Of a stretch of DNA of 64,000 nucleotides, positions 1 through 9,552 are shown one piece after another; the stretch's first letter is position 1; each line of letters starts with the position of its first letter. The position numbers and the translations under genes were made by a program. The DNA lies in assembly GCA_021845595.1 (NCBI GenBank), contig JAJZVV010000006.1, positions 20,361 through 84,360 of the forward strand, written 5' to 3'. The DNA comes from Pseudomonadota bacterium (GTDB lineage Bacteria; Pseudomonadota; Alphaproteobacteria; Acetobacterales; Acetobacteraceae). The notes under the pieces are model-generated. The model worked only from the letters and a program-made list of their open reading frames with translations. It did no database searches and was not told where the DNA came from.

Positions 1-254
1 CCTGCGGCACGCCGGTGATCGCCTACAATTACGGCTCGGTACCGGAAGTCATGGACGACGGCGTCTCCGGCTACATCGTCGGCAACGAGAACGAGGCGGT
101 GGCCGCCCTCGGCCGCCTCGGCGCGCTCGACCGCGGCCGCGTGCGCGCCCAGTTCGAGGCCCGGTTCACCGCACGCCGCATGGCCGAGGACTATCTCGCC
201 CTCTACGCCCGCCTCGGCGAGGGCCAGCGCCCGGCGCTGCGCCTGATCGGCTGA
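1..254 (+). CDS. Glycosyltransferase family 4, C-terminal fragment
   Basis: Open at the left edge. The frame starts at base 3 and reads CGTPVIAYNYGSVPEVMDDG, then ends at TGA 252-254. The pattern G-T-P-V-I-A, then G-x-V-P-E-V-x-D-x-G, then G-Y-I-V is the donor-nucleotide-sugar half of GT4 (GT-B fold) enzymes, where the Glu binds the sugar diphosphate. About 84 residues remain, ending in a helix that packs back on the first domain. Substrate and acceptor cannot be told from this piece. The family assignment is firm; the function within cell-envelope or exopolysaccharide synthesis is inference. Confidence 0.8.
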   Translation, partial: CGTPVIAYNYGSVPEVMDDGVSGYIVGNENEAVAALGRLGALDRGRVRAQFEARFTARRMAEDYLALYARLGEGQRPALRLIG

Positions 255-256
255 CC

Positions 257-283
257 CGGCGCGCGCCGAGGGTACGTTTTTTT
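257..283 (+). terminator. Possible terminator after glycosyltransferase
   Basis: A GC dyad (CGGCGCGCGCCG, 257-268) follows the stop codon, and a run of seven T lies at 277-283. The stem is short and eight bases separate it from the T run, so this is a weak intrinsic terminator at best. Confidence 0.3.
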
Positions 284-341
284 CACCGATTGATGCCATC
301 GTTCCTGGGTCGGGAACCGACCCCGATCCAGGAGCACGTAC

Positions 342-1964
342 ATGGCCTCGACGTTCGCCGAAGATCTCGCGTTCTTCCGTCTCGATCCCGAAACTTGTGC
401 GGCGCTGCGCGGGCTCTGGCCGCTGATCGAGCCGGAGCTGCCAGCGATGCTGGACCGGCTCTACACCCACATCCTCGCCAATCCGGCACTGAAGGCGATG
501 TTCGCCGGCGAGGCGAACGTCGCCGGCGCCCAGAAGGCGCAGGCCGCGCACTGGGCGCGGCTGTTCAGCGGTCAGTATGACGACGGCTACTCCGCCTCCG
601 TGCGGCGGATCGCGGTGACGCATGCCCGCATCGGGCTGGAACCGCGCTGGTATATCGGCGCCTATCTGGTGACGCTCGAGGATCTGCACGCGCTCGTCGC
701 ACGCCGTTTCTCCGGGCGCTTCGGCGGCGGCGCCAACCGGCTCGAGCCGGCGCTGCGCGCGCTGGACCGCGCCGTGCTGCTGGACCTGCAACTCGTCGTC
801 AGCACCTACATGGCGGAGAACGAGGCCAGCTTCCACCGTCGCCTCGCCGAGCTGGCGGAAGGCTTCGATACCGTACTCGGCGGGTTCCTGCGCAACGTCC
901 ATGACCAGGCGAAGACGCTGCGCGGCGGCGGCCAGGCGCTGCTCTCGCACGCCGAACGCGGGACCAGCGAGGCCAGCGCGCTCGCTGGCGGCGCCGAGCA
1001 ATCGTCCGTGAACATGCAGACGGTCGCCAGCGCGGTCGAAGAGATCACTGCCTCGATCGGCGAGATCACCCGCCAGATGCAGCAGGCCGGGCGCATCACC
1101 GCCGCGGCGGTCGGCACGGTGGAGCGGGCCGATGGCGTGGTGCGCGAGCTCAACCAGGCCGCCGGGCGCATCGGCGAGGTGGTCGGGCTGATCCAGACGA
1201 TCGCTGGACAGACCAACCTGCTCGCGCTCAACGCCACCATCGAAGCGGCGCGCGCCGGGGACGCGGGCAAAGGGTTCGCCGTCGTCGCCGGCGAGGTGAA
1301 GAGCCTCTCCGGCCAGACCGCGCGGGCCACCGAGGACATCCGCCAGCAGGTCACCGCCGTGCAGCACGTGGTCGCCCAGATCGCCGAGGCGATGACCGAG
1401 ATCGGCACCGCCGTCGGCGAGATCCAGCAGGCCACGGCGGGGATCGCCGGCGCCGTCGAGGAGCAGAGCGCCGTCACCCACGAGATCAGCCGCAGCGTCG
1501 CGAACGCCGCGGCGGGCACCGAGACCATCACCGCCAGCGCCCGCACCGTCGCCGAGGTCGCGGCGGAGACCGCCCGGAGCGCCGGGAGCGTCGCCGACGC
1601 ATCGAGCGGGCTGGAGGCCACTGCGGGTGAACTGCAGGAGAAATCGGCCGTCTTCATCGACCGCATCCGCAATGCCGACCGGCGCCAGGAAAGCCGCACC
1701 CCGGCCAATGTCTCCGCGGAACTCCTCGCCGGCCAGCAACGCATCGAGGCCTGGCTGGGCAATGTCTCCGCCAATGGGGCCGGGCTGCGCGCCAGCGGCA
1801 ACGCCGTCCGCGAAGGCCAGGAGGTGACGCTCGCAGTACTCGGCTTCACCCTTCCGGCCCGCGTCGTCGGCACCTCGCCCCGTTCGATCAACCTGACCTT
1901 CGTCCGCGACGGTGACGGCACGGCGCTGCTGCGGGCGATGGAGCGTCAGGCCCGCGCCGCTTGA
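342..1964 (+). CDS. Globin-coupled methyl-accepting chemotaxis protein with PilZ domain
   Basis: 540 aa soluble chemoreceptor with no membrane segment. Residues about 1-155 are a protoglobin sensor domain; the segment [17 protein letters not shown] carries the proximal haem His and the IGL-P-WYIGAY signature of HemAT-type globin-coupled sensors. Residues about 165-430 are an MCP signalling domain with the CheA/CheW hairpin tip ([17 protein letters not shown]). The last 100 residues look like PilZ: an R-rich RRQESR segment followed by NVSANGAGL, as in c-di-GMP binders. The inferred role is oxygen or gas sensing feeding CheA, modified by c-di-GMP. The start follows AGGAGC. A small hairpin (307-313 with 317-323) lies just before the ribosome-binding site. 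Confidence 0.88.
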   Translation: MASTFAEDLAFFRLDPETCAALRGLWPLIEPELPAMLDRLYTHILANPALKAMFAGEANVAGAQKAQAAHWARLFSGQYDDGYSASVRRIAVTHARIGLEPRWYIGAYLVTLEDLHALVARRFSGRFGGGANRLEPALRALDRAVLLDLQLVVSTYMAENEASFHRRLAELAEGFDTVLGGFLRNVHDQAKTLRGGGQALLSHAERGTSEASALAGGAEQSSVNMQTVASAVEEITASIGEITRQMQQAGRITAAAVGTVERADGVVRELNQAAGRIGEVVGLIQTIAGQTNLLALNATIEAARAGDAGKGFAVVAGEVKSLSGQTARATEDIRQQVTAVQHVVAQIAEAMTEIGTAVGEIQQATAGIAGAVEEQSAVTHEISRSVANAAAGTETITASARTVAEVAAETARSAGSVADASSGLEATAGELQEKSAVFIDRIRNADRRQESRTPANVSAELLAGQQRIEAWLGNVSANGAGLRASGNAVREGQEVTLAVLGFTLPARVVGTSPRSINLTFVRDGDGTALLRAMERQARAA

Positions 1965-1981
1965 CCGGGGAATAATCAGGG

Positions 1982-2046
1982 GCCGGACCGGTATAAGGTC
2001 CGGCGCGCGGGTCGGATCGAGGGGCCGGACCTGGAGTAGGTCCGGC
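1982..2046. terminator. Twin hairpins between convergent genes
   Basis: Two near-identical hairpins lie in tandem. Each has stem GCCGGACC/GGTCCGGC: 1982-1989 with 1997-2004 (loop GGTATAA), and 2024-2031 with 2039-2046 (loop TGGAGTA). They sit between the convergent stops of the chemoreceptor and the decarboxylase, so they probably act as a duplicated bidirectional terminator. Neither is followed by a clear T run. Confidence 0.6.
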
Positions 2047-2053
2047 GTCGCGA

Positions 2054-3184
2054 TCAGATGTAGTGCTCGGCCAGCGGCGCGAAGCCGTTGAAACCCTGGC
2101 TGGCATAGGCGCTGACATAGGCGCCGGTGGCGTGCAGTTCGATGCGCTCACCGCAGGCGAGGCTCAACGGCAGGCGGTAGTTGGCGCGTTCGTAGAGGAT
2201 ATCCGCGCCGTCGCAGGTCGGCCCGGCGATGGCAACCGGCCCCTCCTCGTCGCCGTCATGGGTCGTGGTGATGCGATACTTGATCGCCTCGCCCTCGGTC
2301 TCAGCCAGCCCGCCGAAGCGGCCGATATCGAGATAGACCCAGCGCACCGGATCGGTCTTCGAGCGGCGACTGACCAGCACGACCTCGGCCGAGACGACGC
2401 CGGCATCGCCGACGATGAAGCGCCCCGGCTCGACGACGATCTCCGGCAGCGCATTGCCGAAGTGCCGCGCGATGGCGTTGCCGATGGCGAGCCCGAAGCG
2501 GTCGATGCCGGGCACTTCGTCGCGGTAGGCAACCGGGAAGCCGCCACCGAGATTGACCATGCGAACATTGACGCCCTGCTCACGCAGATCCGTGAACAGC
2601 ATGGCAACGCGTCCGATCGCCGCTTCATACGCCGCGGTGTCGGTCTGCTGGCTGCCGACATGGAACGACAGGCCGTACGGATCGAGGCCGAGCGACGCGG
2701 CCTGCAGCATGAGTTCGCGCGCGCTCTCGATGGTGGTGCCGAACTTGCGCGAGAGCGGCCAGTCGGCGCCGGCGTTTTCCACCAACAGCCGGCAATAGAC
2801 CCGACGGCCCGGGGCGTGGCGCGCGATCTTGGCCAGCTCCTCGGCCGAATCGAAGGCGTAGATCGGCACTCCCACCTCGTGGGCGCGCGCGATCGCCGAG
2901 CTCTTCTTGATGGTGTTGCCGAAGCTGATCGACGTCGCCGGGGCCCCGGCGGCCAGACACGCCTCCACTTCCTCGATGCCGGCGGCATCGAAGAAGCTGC
3001 CGAGCCCGACCAGGCGCGACAGTACCGCCGGCGCCGGATTGGCTTTCACGGCGTAATAGATGCGCGCCAACGGCAGCGCCGACTGCAGCGCGCGGAAATT
3101 TTCCGCGACGCGATCGACGTCCACGACCAGACACGGCGTTGCCGGCTGACGCGACGCAAGGAAACGGGCGATTTTCGGTGTCAT
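2054..3184 (-). CDS. Ornithine/lysine decarboxylase, fold type III PLP enzyme
   Basis: 376 aa. Decarboxylates ornithine to putrescine, and perhaps lysine to cadaverine, as the first step of polyamine synthesis. YYAVKANP carries the PLP Lys. HVGSQ, the glycine loop GGGFP and EPGRF(I)V are the alanine-racemase-barrel and PLP-phosphate signatures. CDGADILYE contains the active-site Cys and Asp of the eukaryote-like ODC family. The start at 3184 is preceded by GGGGAGG at nine-base spacing; the frame stays open upstream but has no better start. Length fits the bacterial ODC/LDC group. Ornithine versus lysine preference cannot be read from sequence. The long upstream leader may be regulatory. Confidence 0.88.
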   Translation of the reverse strand: MTPKIARFLASRQPATPCLVVDVDRVAENFRALQSALPLARIYYAVKANPAPAVLSRLVGLGSFFDAAGIEEVEACLAAGAPATSISFGNTIKKSSAIARAHEVGVPIYAFDSAEELAKIARHAPGRRVYCRLLVENAGADWPLSRKFGTTIESARELMLQAASLGLDPYGLSFHVGSQQTDTAAYEAAIGRVAMLFTDLREQGVNVRMVNLGGGFPVAYRDEVPGIDRFGLAIGNAIARHFGNALPEIVVEPGRFIVGDAGVVSAEVVLVSRRSKTDPVRWVYLDIGRFGGLAETEGEAIKYRITTTHDGDEEGPVAIAGPTCDGADILYERANYRLPLSLACGERIELHATGAYVSAYASQGFNGFAPLAEHYI

Positions 3185-3497
3185 CGCACCCGGCCTCCCC
3201 TGATAAACGCCCACCTTTGAACGGCGATGGGCGGAGTTGCGAAACGGTCGAACGAACCAGCGACCAGACGATTGCCAGAACGCTTGACGTCGTTGCGTAA
3301 CCCTAAGGGCCAGAGGCACGTGCGTTGCTGCGTGCACCGTAAGTAGTCCCCGATGCGCCGCGGCGCAAGCAGAAATCTCGTCCCGTGCCCCGTCCCCCGG
3401 GACGCGGGCCTGGACAGGCACGCCGCGCGATGCGAACCAGGATCGGGCGTGCCGGTCGCGCGCCCGGGGGAGCAACGCCGGGACGGGAGAAAGCCTC
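3185..3497 (-). promoter_or_regulatory. Long leader of decarboxylase gene, candidate speF-type RNA
   Basis: This 313-base gap separates the divergent decarboxylase and MFS genes. In alphaproteobacteria, ornithine decarboxylase genes often carry a structured leader, the speF RNA motif. Here the minus-strand leader contains GCACG/CGTGC (stem over about 3319-3338), CCCTAAGGG (3301-3309) and GGTCG/CGACC (about 3247-3267). Position and hairpin content fit, but I could not match a consensus, so the identity is inference. The + side holds GGGAGA before the MFS start. No coding sequence is evident here. Confidence 0.35.
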
Positions 3498-4877
3498 ATG
3501 AGCCGTGACGCCGCCGCGATTGCCGCAAGGCTGGACCGCCTGCCCGCCACGCGCCATGTCTGGCGATTGGTGACATTGCTGTCGATCGGCGCTTTCTTCG
3601 AAATCTACGACCTCTTCTTCACCGGCTATATCGTCCCCGGCCTGGTCAAGAGCGGTCTGCTCGCCGGCGTGCGGATCGGGATTTTCGCCGGCCCCGCCAC
3701 CTTCGTCGCCGCCACCTTCGCCGGCCTGTTCGTCGGCACGATCGTATTCGGCGCCGTGGCCGACCGGTTCGGCCGCCGCGCCGTGTTCACGCTGTCGCTG
3801 GTCTGGTATTCGCTCGCGACGGCCGTGATGGCGCTGCAGACCAGCGCGCTCGGGCTCGATCTCTGGCGCTTCATCGCCGGTATCGGCATCGGCGTCGAGC
3901 TGGTCACCATCGACACCTACATCGCCGAACTCGTGCCGATGGCGGTTCGCGGCCGCGCCTTTGCGTTCAGCCAGGCGGTGCAGTTCTCGGTGGTGCCGGT
4001 GGTGGCGTTGCTGGCGTGGCAGCTGGTGCCGGCAGCGCCGTTCGGCGTCGAGGGCTGGCGGATCGTCGTCCTGATCGGCTCGGCCGGGGCGATCATCGTC
4101 TGGTTCCTCCGCCTCGGCCTGCCCGAGAGCCCCCGCTGGCTCGCCCAGCATGGCCGCATCGCCGAGGCGGAAGCGGTGATGGATGCGATCGAGGCGCGGG
4201 TGCGGGCGGATCTCGGCGGCGCTTCCCTGCCCCCGCCGCTGGCGGATGCCGCGAGCGAACCGCCGGTGCAGGGGCGCTTCAGCGAGATTTTCTCCCCCGC
4301 CTACCGCGCCCGCAGCCTGATGATGGTGGTGTTCCAGGCCTTCCAGACCATCGGTTATTACGGCTTCGCCAACTGGGTGCCGACGCTGATCGCCCAGAAG
4401 GGCATCAACCTGCATGGCTCCCTGCTCTATTCGTTTCTCATCGCCATCGCCAACCCGATCGGCCCGGTGCTCGCGTACCGGTTCGCCGACCGCGTCGAGC
4501 GCAAATGGCTCGTGGTGCTGGCCGCCGGCGGCATCGGCCTGTTCGGACTGGGCTTCGCCGCCGCGCCCTCAGCGGCGCTGATCGTCGCCTGCGGCGTGCT
4601 GGTGACGCTCTCGGGGAACATCTTTTCCTTCGCGTTCCATGCCTACCAGAGTGAATTGTTCCCCACCCGCATCCGCGCCCGCGCGGTCGGGTTCGTCTAT
4701 TCGTGGAGCCGCCTTTCGGCGGTGTTCGCCAGCTTCCTGATCGGGTTCTTCCTCAAGGAAGGCGGCGTGCCGGCGGTGTTCGGGCTGATCGCGGTGGCGA
4801 TGGCGGCGGTGATGCTCTCCATCGGCCTGTTCGGCCCACGCACGAGCGGCCGCCAGCTCGAAGCCATCGCCGGCTGA
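3498..4877 (+). CDS. MFS transporter, metabolite:H+ symporter type
   Basis: 459 aa with about 12 predicted membrane segments. GAVADRFGRRAVF is the loop 2-3 motif of the major facilitator superfamily, and PESPRWL after TM6 is typical of the sugar/organic-acid porter branch. The central cytoplasmic loop (about residues 215-270) is long and charged. The start follows GGGAGA. It is divergent from the decarboxylase and followed 96 bases later by a secreted propeller protein, but there is no firm functional link. Substrate unknown; aromatic acids, dicarboxylates or sugars are all possible. Confidence 0.85.
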   Translation: MSRDAAAIAARLDRLPATRHVWRLVTLLSIGAFFEIYDLFFTGYIVPGLVKSGLLAGVRIGIFAGPATFVAATFAGLFVGTIVFGAVADRFGRRAVFTLSLVWYSLATAVMALQTSALGLDLWRFIAGIGIGVELVTIDTYIAELVPMAVRGRAFAFSQAVQFSVVPVVALLAWQLVPAAPFGVEGWRIVVLIGSAGAIIVWFLRLGLPESPRWLAQHGRIAEAEAVMDAIEARVRADLGGASLPPPLADAASEPPVQGRFSEIFSPAYRARSLMMVVFQAFQTIGYYGFANWVPTLIAQKGINLHGSLLYSFLIAIANPIGPVLAYRFADRVERKWLVVLAAGGIGLFGLGFAAAPSAALIVACGVLVTLSGNIFSFAFHAYQSELFPTRIRARAVGFVYSWSRLSAVFASFLIGFFLKEGGVPAVFGLIAVAMAAVMLSIGLFGPRTSGRQLEAIAG

Positions 4878-4919
4878 GCGACCCGCCGAGGCGCTGGACA
4901 CGGCGTGCGCGGATCGCTA

Positions 4920-4935
4920 TATGCGTTCACGCATA
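4920..4935. promoter_or_regulatory. 16-bp dyad, possible operator
   Basis: TATGCG-TTCA-CGCATA is a perfect 6-bp inverted repeat in the gap before the propeller gene, 39 bases ahead of its start. It looks like a repressor or activator site. The binding protein is unknown. Confidence 0.4.
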
Positions 4936-4973
4936 ACGCTCGCCGTGACGAGCACAGGGAGGAAGGAACAATC

Positions 4974-5966
4974 ATGCCAGTGTCGAAATCGAATCAGCGC
5001 GCCGGGTGGGGCCGCGCCGGGCTGTTTGCCCTCGGCCTTCTCGCTGGCTCCGCGCCGGCGTGGGCCGGCAACGTGGTCGTGCCGGGCACCACCGACTTCC
5101 CCGAGAGCATGACGGCCACGGCCGACGGTACGCTGTTCTTCTCCAGCATGGCCGGGGGGCGGATTTTCCGCGCCGCGCCGGGTGCGGCGACGGCGAGCGA
5201 ATGGATCAAGCCGGGCACCAACGGGCTCAACGCCGTCCTCGGCGTGCTCACCGACGAAAAGACCAACACGCTGTTCGCCTGCTCGCCGGACATCACCGGC
5301 TTCGGTGTGGTGATTGCGACCGGAGACAAGGTCGGAGCGCTCAAGCTGTTCGATCTGCAGACCGGCGCGCCGAAGGGCAACATCCCGCTGCCGCCCTCGA
5401 TGCTGCTCAAGCAGACCTCGCTCTGCAACGATCTCGCCATCGGCCCCGACGGGTCCGCCTATGTCACCGATTCCCTGGCCGGCCACGTGCTGCGCCTCAA
5501 GCCCGGCGGCAGCGCCTTCGAGGTCTGGGCGCATGACGCGCGCTGGGACGTCGCCGGGCCGCAGCTCGACGGCATCGCCGTGCTGCCGGATGGCAATGTC
5601 TACGCCAACATCTTCGAGGGCGACGGACTCTACCGCATCGCGGTCAATCCCGACGGCAGCGCCGGCGCCATCACCAAGCTGAAAACCTCCCGCCCGCTCT
5701 ATCACTCCGACGGGCTGCGCGCTTACGGCAAGAACCAGCTCCTGATGGTCGAAGGCGAGACCCGCGGCTTCCTCGACCTGATCACCATCGATGGCGACAA
5801 CGCCAAGGTCGAGACGATCAAGAGCGGCTTCGAGGGGCCCGTGTCGCTGGCCCAGGTCGGCCATGTGGTCTACGTGCTCGACGTGCCGCTGAAATATCTC
5901 TTCGATCCGGAGAAGAAGAAGCAGACGCCGCCGCCGTTCACCGCGTTCGAGGTCAAACTGCCGTAA
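4974..5966 (+). CDS. Exported SMP-30/gluconolactonase-like beta-propeller protein
   Basis: 330 aa. Residues 1-28 form a Sec signal peptide: basic start, hydrophobic core (LFALGLLAGSAPAWA), likely cleavage after AWA. The mature part shows repeated blade signatures (GPDGSAYVTDSLAGHVLRL, LPDGNVYANIFEGDGLYRI) of the six-bladed SMP-30/NHL-like propellers, which include lactonases. The start is chosen at ATG 4974 because GGAGGAAGG lies just upstream and the signal peptide begins there. It may be a periplasmic lactonase or ligand-binding propeller; the catalytic activity is inferred only from fold. Confidence 0.72.
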   Translation: MPVSKSNQRAGWGRAGLFALGLLAGSAPAWAGNVVVPGTTDFPESMTATADGTLFFSSMAGGRIFRAAPGAATASEWIKPGTNGLNAVLGVLTDEKTNTLFACSPDITGFGVVIATGDKVGALKLFDLQTGAPKGNIPLPPSMLLKQTSLCNDLAIGPDGSAYVTDSLAGHVLRLKPGGSAFEVWAHDARWDVAGPQLDGIAVLPDGNVYANIFEGDGLYRIAVNPDGSAGAITKLKTSRPLYHSDGLRAYGKNQLLMVEGETRGFLDLITIDGDNAKVETIKSGFEGPVSLAQVGHVVYVLDVPLKYLFDPEKKKQTPPPFTAFEVKLP

Positions 5967-6031
5967 GGTCTCGCTGCCCCGGCTGCGCGAATCACTGAAC
6001 GCAGAGACCAGACACTGATCGGGAGACGAGC

Positions 6032-6058
6032 GCCGGGGCGATCGCGTATCGCCCCGGC
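6032..6058. terminator. Bidirectional terminator hairpin
   Basis: Perfect 11-bp stem: GCCGGGGCGAT (6032-6042) pairs with 6048-6058, loop CGCGT. It lies between the convergent ends of the propeller gene (5966) and the formate-THF ligase gene (6065). Confidence 0.75.
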
Positions 6059-6064
6059 AAGCGT

Positions 6065-7732
6065 TCAAAGCCCGGTGATCACCCCGGTTTCGTCGAGGCC
6101 GATGGTCTCGGCGGCAGGGCGTCGCGGCAGACCGGGCATGGTCATGATCTCGCCGCAGATCGCCACCACGAACCCGGCCCCGGCCGCCAGCCGCACCTCG
6201 CGCACCGGCAGGTCGTGCCCGACCGGGGCGCCGAGACGCTTCGGATCGGCCGAGAAACTGTATTGCGTCTTGGCGATGCACACCGGCGCGGCGCCGAACC
6301 CGGCCGCCTCGAACGCCTCCAGCCTGCGCTTGACCGGCGCCGGCAGGATCACGGAATCGGCGCGGTAGATCTCGCGCGCGATGGTGCGGATCTTGTCCGC
6401 CAGCGTCATCGCCGCCGGATAGAGCGGCGCGAAGCGGGCGGCGCGGCGCTCGATCACGCCGAGCACGGTCCGCGCCAACTCCGCCGCGCCGTCCGGCCCG
6501 TCCGCCCAGTGCGTGCACGGCACGACGGCCACTCCGCGCGCGGCCATCGGTGCGACCACGGCCGCGATCTCCTCGGCGGTGTCGGTGACGAAGCGGTTGA
6601 GCGCGACCACCACCGGCAGGCCGAACTTGCCCATGTTCTCGACATGACGCTCGAGATTGGCGAGCCCGCGCCGCACCGCCTCCGCGTCCGGCCGGTCGAG
6701 ATCCGCCTTGGCCACGCCACCCTGCATTTTCAGCGCCCGCACGGTGGCGACGACGACGGCGCAATCCGGCGCGAGCCCTGCCACCGGCGCCTTGATGTCG
6801 AGGAATTTCTCACCCCCGAGGTCGGCGCCGAAACCGGCCTCGGTGACGACGATATCGGCGAGCTTCAGGCCGAGCCGCGTCGCCATCACCGAGTTGCAGC
6901 CATGGGCGATGTTGGCGAACGGGCCGCCATGCACCAGCGCCGGCGAACCCGCCAAGGTCTGCACGAGGTTCGGCTGCAGCGCATCGCGCAGCAGCGCCGC
7001 CATGGCCCCGTCGGCGCGCAGATCGCCCGCCGTGACCAGGCTGCCGTCGGCCCGCGCGCCGACCACCATCCGCGCCAGCCGACCCTGCAGATCGCCGAGG
7101 TCGCGGGCGAGGCACAGCACCGCCATCACCTCGGAGGCAGCGGTGATGTCGAACCCGTCCTCGCGCAGCGCCCCGTTCGCCGGGCCGCCGAGCCCGAGCA
7201 CGATCTGGCGCAGACCACGATCATTCTGGTCCAGCGCCCGGCGCCAGCTGATGCGCCGCGGATCGAGCCCGAGCGCATTGCCCCAGTGCAGGTGGTTGTC
7301 GATCATCGCGGCGAGCAGGTTGTTCGCCGCGGTGATGGCATGGAAATCGCCGGTGAAGTGCAGATTGATCGCCTGCATCGGCGCCACCTGCGCGTGCCCG
7401 CCGCCGGTTGCGCCGCCCTTCTGGCCGAAACACGGGCCGAGACTGGGTTCGCGCAGACAGATCATCGTCCGCCGCCCGGCCGCGTTCAGCGCATCGCCAA
7501 GGCCGATGGAGGTGGTGGTCTTGCCCTCGCCGGCCGGCGTCGGGCTGGTTCCGACGACCAGGACCAGCGCCCCGTCCGGCCGGCCAGCAGTCGCGCGGAT
7601 GAAGTCGAGATCGATCTTGGCGATGTGCCGCCCATAGGGCACGAGCGCATCGCTCGGAATGCCGGCGGCCGCAGCGATCTCGGCGATCGGGGCAAGGCGC
7701 GCGGCGCGGGCGATGTCGAGATCGATGCTCAT
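6065..7732 (-). CDS. fhs: Formate-tetrahydrofolate ligase
   Basis: 555 aa, the normal family length. Makes 10-formyl-THF from formate, ATP and THF in one-carbon metabolism. The P-loop-like segment [20 protein letters not shown] near residue 60 is diagnostic, and [18 protein letters not shown] follows as in other Fhs proteins. The start at 7732 gives the usual N-terminus ([16 protein letters not shown]). In alphaproteobacteria it often works with formate dehydrogenase or the serine pathway, but no such partners are adjacent here. Confidence 0.95.
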   Translation of the reverse strand: MSIDLDIARAARLAPIAEIAAAAGIPSDALVPYGRHIAKIDLDFIRATAGRPDGALVLVVGTSPTPAGEGKTTTSIGLGDALNAAGRRTMICLREPSLGPCFGQKGGATGGGHAQVAPMQAINLHFTGDFHAITAANNLLAAMIDNHLHWGNALGLDPRRISWRRALDQNDRGLRQIVLGLGGPANGALREDGFDITAASEVMAVLCLARDLGDLQGRLARMVVGARADGSLVTAGDLRADGAMAALLRDALQPNLVQTLAGSPALVHGGPFANIAHGCNSVMATRLGLKLADIVVTEAGFGADLGGEKFLDIKAPVAGLAPDCAVVVATVRALKMQGGVAKADLDRPDAEAVRRGLANLERHVENMGKFGLPVVVALNRFVTDTAEEIAAVVAPMAARGVAVVPCTHWADGPDGAAELARTVLGVIERRAARFAPLYPAAMTLADKIRTIAREIYRADSVILPAPVKRRLEAFEAAGFGAAPVCIAKTQYSFSADPKRLGAPVGHDLPVREVRLAAGAGFVVAICGEIMTMPGLPRRPAAETIGLDETGVITGL

Positions 7733-7872
7733 CGGCGGGCGGCCTCTCGGGCACGAGGGAGAACGGAGCGACCGAGGGATGGCACGGAAGAAGCCGGAAA
7801 TCCAGCCGAGGCCCATGGTGATACGGCAGCGATGGTTTCCGCTCGTGCGCGGATGCGCTACCCTCCCTACCG

Positions 7873-8733
7873 ATGAACCCACGACAGACGACGCTCGGCG
7901 CCGCGGCTGCGCTGGCGCTTCTGGTTGCTGCCGGGCTGACGTGGTGGCGCCTGGCACCGACCGTTGGCGGCCCGGACCAGGCCGACGGACCGGACGCGCG
8001 CGACACGATGCATTTCCCCATGCCGCCGGCCCCGCCCCGTCTCGCCGCTGGCGACGACTACGAGAAGTGCCTGGCGATGATCGCCAACGACCCGGAGGGC
8101 GCGCGCAGCTTCGCCGATACCTGGCGCGCCGGCGGCGGGGGGGGCGGTGAAGGCGCGGAGCATTGCGCCGGACTGGCCGAGGTCGCGCTGGGGGACGCCG
8201 ATGCCGGCGCCGCCATCCTCGACCGCCTCGCCGTGCACAGCGGGGCGCCCGAGGTCACGCGGGCGATGATCTTCGACCAGGCGGCGCAGGCGTGGATGCT
8301 GGCCGAGGAGCCGGCCCGCGCGCTGGGGAGTGCGGCGGAGGCGCTGGCGCTCGATCCGGACGATCCCGATCTGCTCATCGACCGCGCCACCGCGCAGGCG
8401 GCGCTGGAGCACTACCACGCGGCCATCGCCGACCTCGACCGGGCGCTCGCGATCGACCCGCAGCGCATCGCGGCGCTGGTGATGCGCGCCGGCGACTGGC
8501 GCCATCTCGAAGCCTATGACCGGGCCGGCACCGACATCGACCGCGCGCTCGCGATCGACCCCGACTATGCCGACGCACTGCTCGAACGTGGCATCCTGCG
8601 CCAGCACGCCGGCGACGACGCCGGCGCCCGGGCTGATTGGCAGCGGGCGATGGAATTGGCGCCGAACAGCGCCGTCGGCGATCTCGCCGAGCAGAATCTG
8701 GCCCTGCTCGACGCCGGGCCGGAACGACGCTGA
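7873..8733 (+). CDS. TPR-repeat protein with N-terminal membrane anchor
   Basis: 286 aa. An N-terminal hydrophobic helix (about residues 7-24) follows a short basic end, so the rest is probably periplasmic. The body carries tandem tetratricopeptide units with the A-L-x-L-D-P-D and A-I-x-D-L-D-x-A-L-x-I-D-P signatures, ending before residue 286. TPRs mediate protein contact and no enzyme motif is present. Divergent from fhs (140 bases apart) and convergent with dps. Specific role unknown. Confidence 0.7.
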   Translation: MNPRQTTLGAAAALALLVAAGLTWWRLAPTVGGPDQADGPDARDTMHFPMPPAPPRLAAGDDYEKCLAMIANDPEGARSFADTWRAGGGGGGEGAEHCAGLAEVALGDADAGAAILDRLAVHSGAPEVTRAMIFDQAAQAWMLAEEPARALGSAAEALALDPDDPDLLIDRATAQAALEHYHAAIADLDRALAIDPQRIAALVMRAGDWRHLEAYDRAGTDIDRALAIDPDYADALLERGILRQHAGDDAGARADWQRAMELAPNSAVGDLAEQNLALLDAGPERR

Positions 8734-8744
8734 CCCGGCGAGGC

Positions 8745-9221
8745 TCAGTCCGTCAGATGCGCCTCAAGGAACCACAGCGCCTTGTCGAGCGCGCGCGAGA
8801 AGCCGGTGAAAATGTCCGCCGTATCGGCGTCGCCTGCCTCGGCCGCCTCGTCGATGGCAAGGCGGACCGAATTGGCCACCCGCGCGTAGCGCTCGGTCAG
8901 CGCCGCGAGGTGGTCCTGCTCCTTGTGGATCTCGGTCGGGTAGGCGGCCAGCGGACTGGCGCCGGCGACCGCCTGCAGCGTGCCCATGGCGCGGCCGCCG
9001 AGCTGGACGACACGCTCGGCCATGGTATCGACATGCAGGTCGAGCTCGGTGCGGAAGCCGTCGAGCATTTCGTGCAGGGAGATGAAGCGCGGCCCGCGGA
9101 TGTTCCAGTGCGCCTGCTTGGTCAGCAGGGCGAGGTCGATCGCCTCAGCGAGGCGCGCATTGAGCAGGCCGATCGCGGTGATCTTCGCGTTCGACCGGAG
9201 ATCGTTTCGGGTTGCGTGCAT
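8745..9221 (-). CDS. dps: Dps-family ferritin-like DNA starvation protein
   Basis: 158 aa. The dodecameric miniferritin oxidises Fe(II) with peroxide and stores iron, protecting DNA. TKQAHWNIRGPRFISLHEMLD holds the ferroxidase His, and TELDLHVDTMAERVVQLGG the following Asp/Glu ligands. The start at 9221 gives the usual short N-terminus (HATRNDL). A lysine-rich DNA-binding tail is nearly absent, so DNA binding is uncertain. Divergent from the TusA-like gene by 84 bases. Confidence 0.93.
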   Translation of the reverse strand: MHATRNDLRSNAKITAIGLLNARLAEAIDLALLTKQAHWNIRGPRFISLHEMLDGFRTELDLHVDTMAERVVQLGGRAMGTLQAVAGASPLAAYPTEIHKEQDHLAALTERYARVANSVRLAIDEAAEAGDADTADIFTGFSRALDKALWFLEAHLTD

Positions 9222-9305
9222 CGCGATCTCCTGAGTGGCGGCCCCATTCGGCGCGCACCGCCGCGGCCTTGCCCCGGGCGCCGCGAGCGGAGCAATATTT
9301 GCAGC

Positions 9306-9542
9306 ATGAGTGAAACGCTGCTCGACGTGAAGCACCTTCGCTGCCCGCTGCCCGTGCTGCGCGCCAACCGGGCGCTGCGCGGCCTGGCCGCCGGGGACCG
9401 GCTGCGGGTGATCGCCACGGACCGCGCCGCCGTCGCTGATTTCCAGTCCTACTGCCGCGAGACCGGCCACGCGCTGCTGGCCTGGAGCGAGGAGGGCGGC
9501 GTGTTCAGCTTCCTCATCCGCCGCCGCGCCGACCCGGGCTGA
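9306..9542 (+). CDS. TusA/SirA-family sulfur carrier-like protein
   Basis: 78 aa. [19 protein letters not shown] contains the CPxP motif of the TusA family, in which the Cys carries a persulfide for tRNA thiolation, molybdenum cofactor synthesis or sulfur oxidation. The C-terminal strand ([11 protein letters not shown]) fits the fold. It ends 10 bases before the deacetylase gene, so the two are probably co-transcribed. Given the sulfur locus at 16-27 kb it might feed that pathway, but there is no physical link. Confidence 0.85.
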   Translation: MSETLLDVKHLRCPLPVLRANRALRGLAAGDRLRVIATDRAAVADFQSYCRETGHALLAWSEEGGVFSFLIRRRADPG

Positions 9543-9552
9543 TGGGAGCCCG

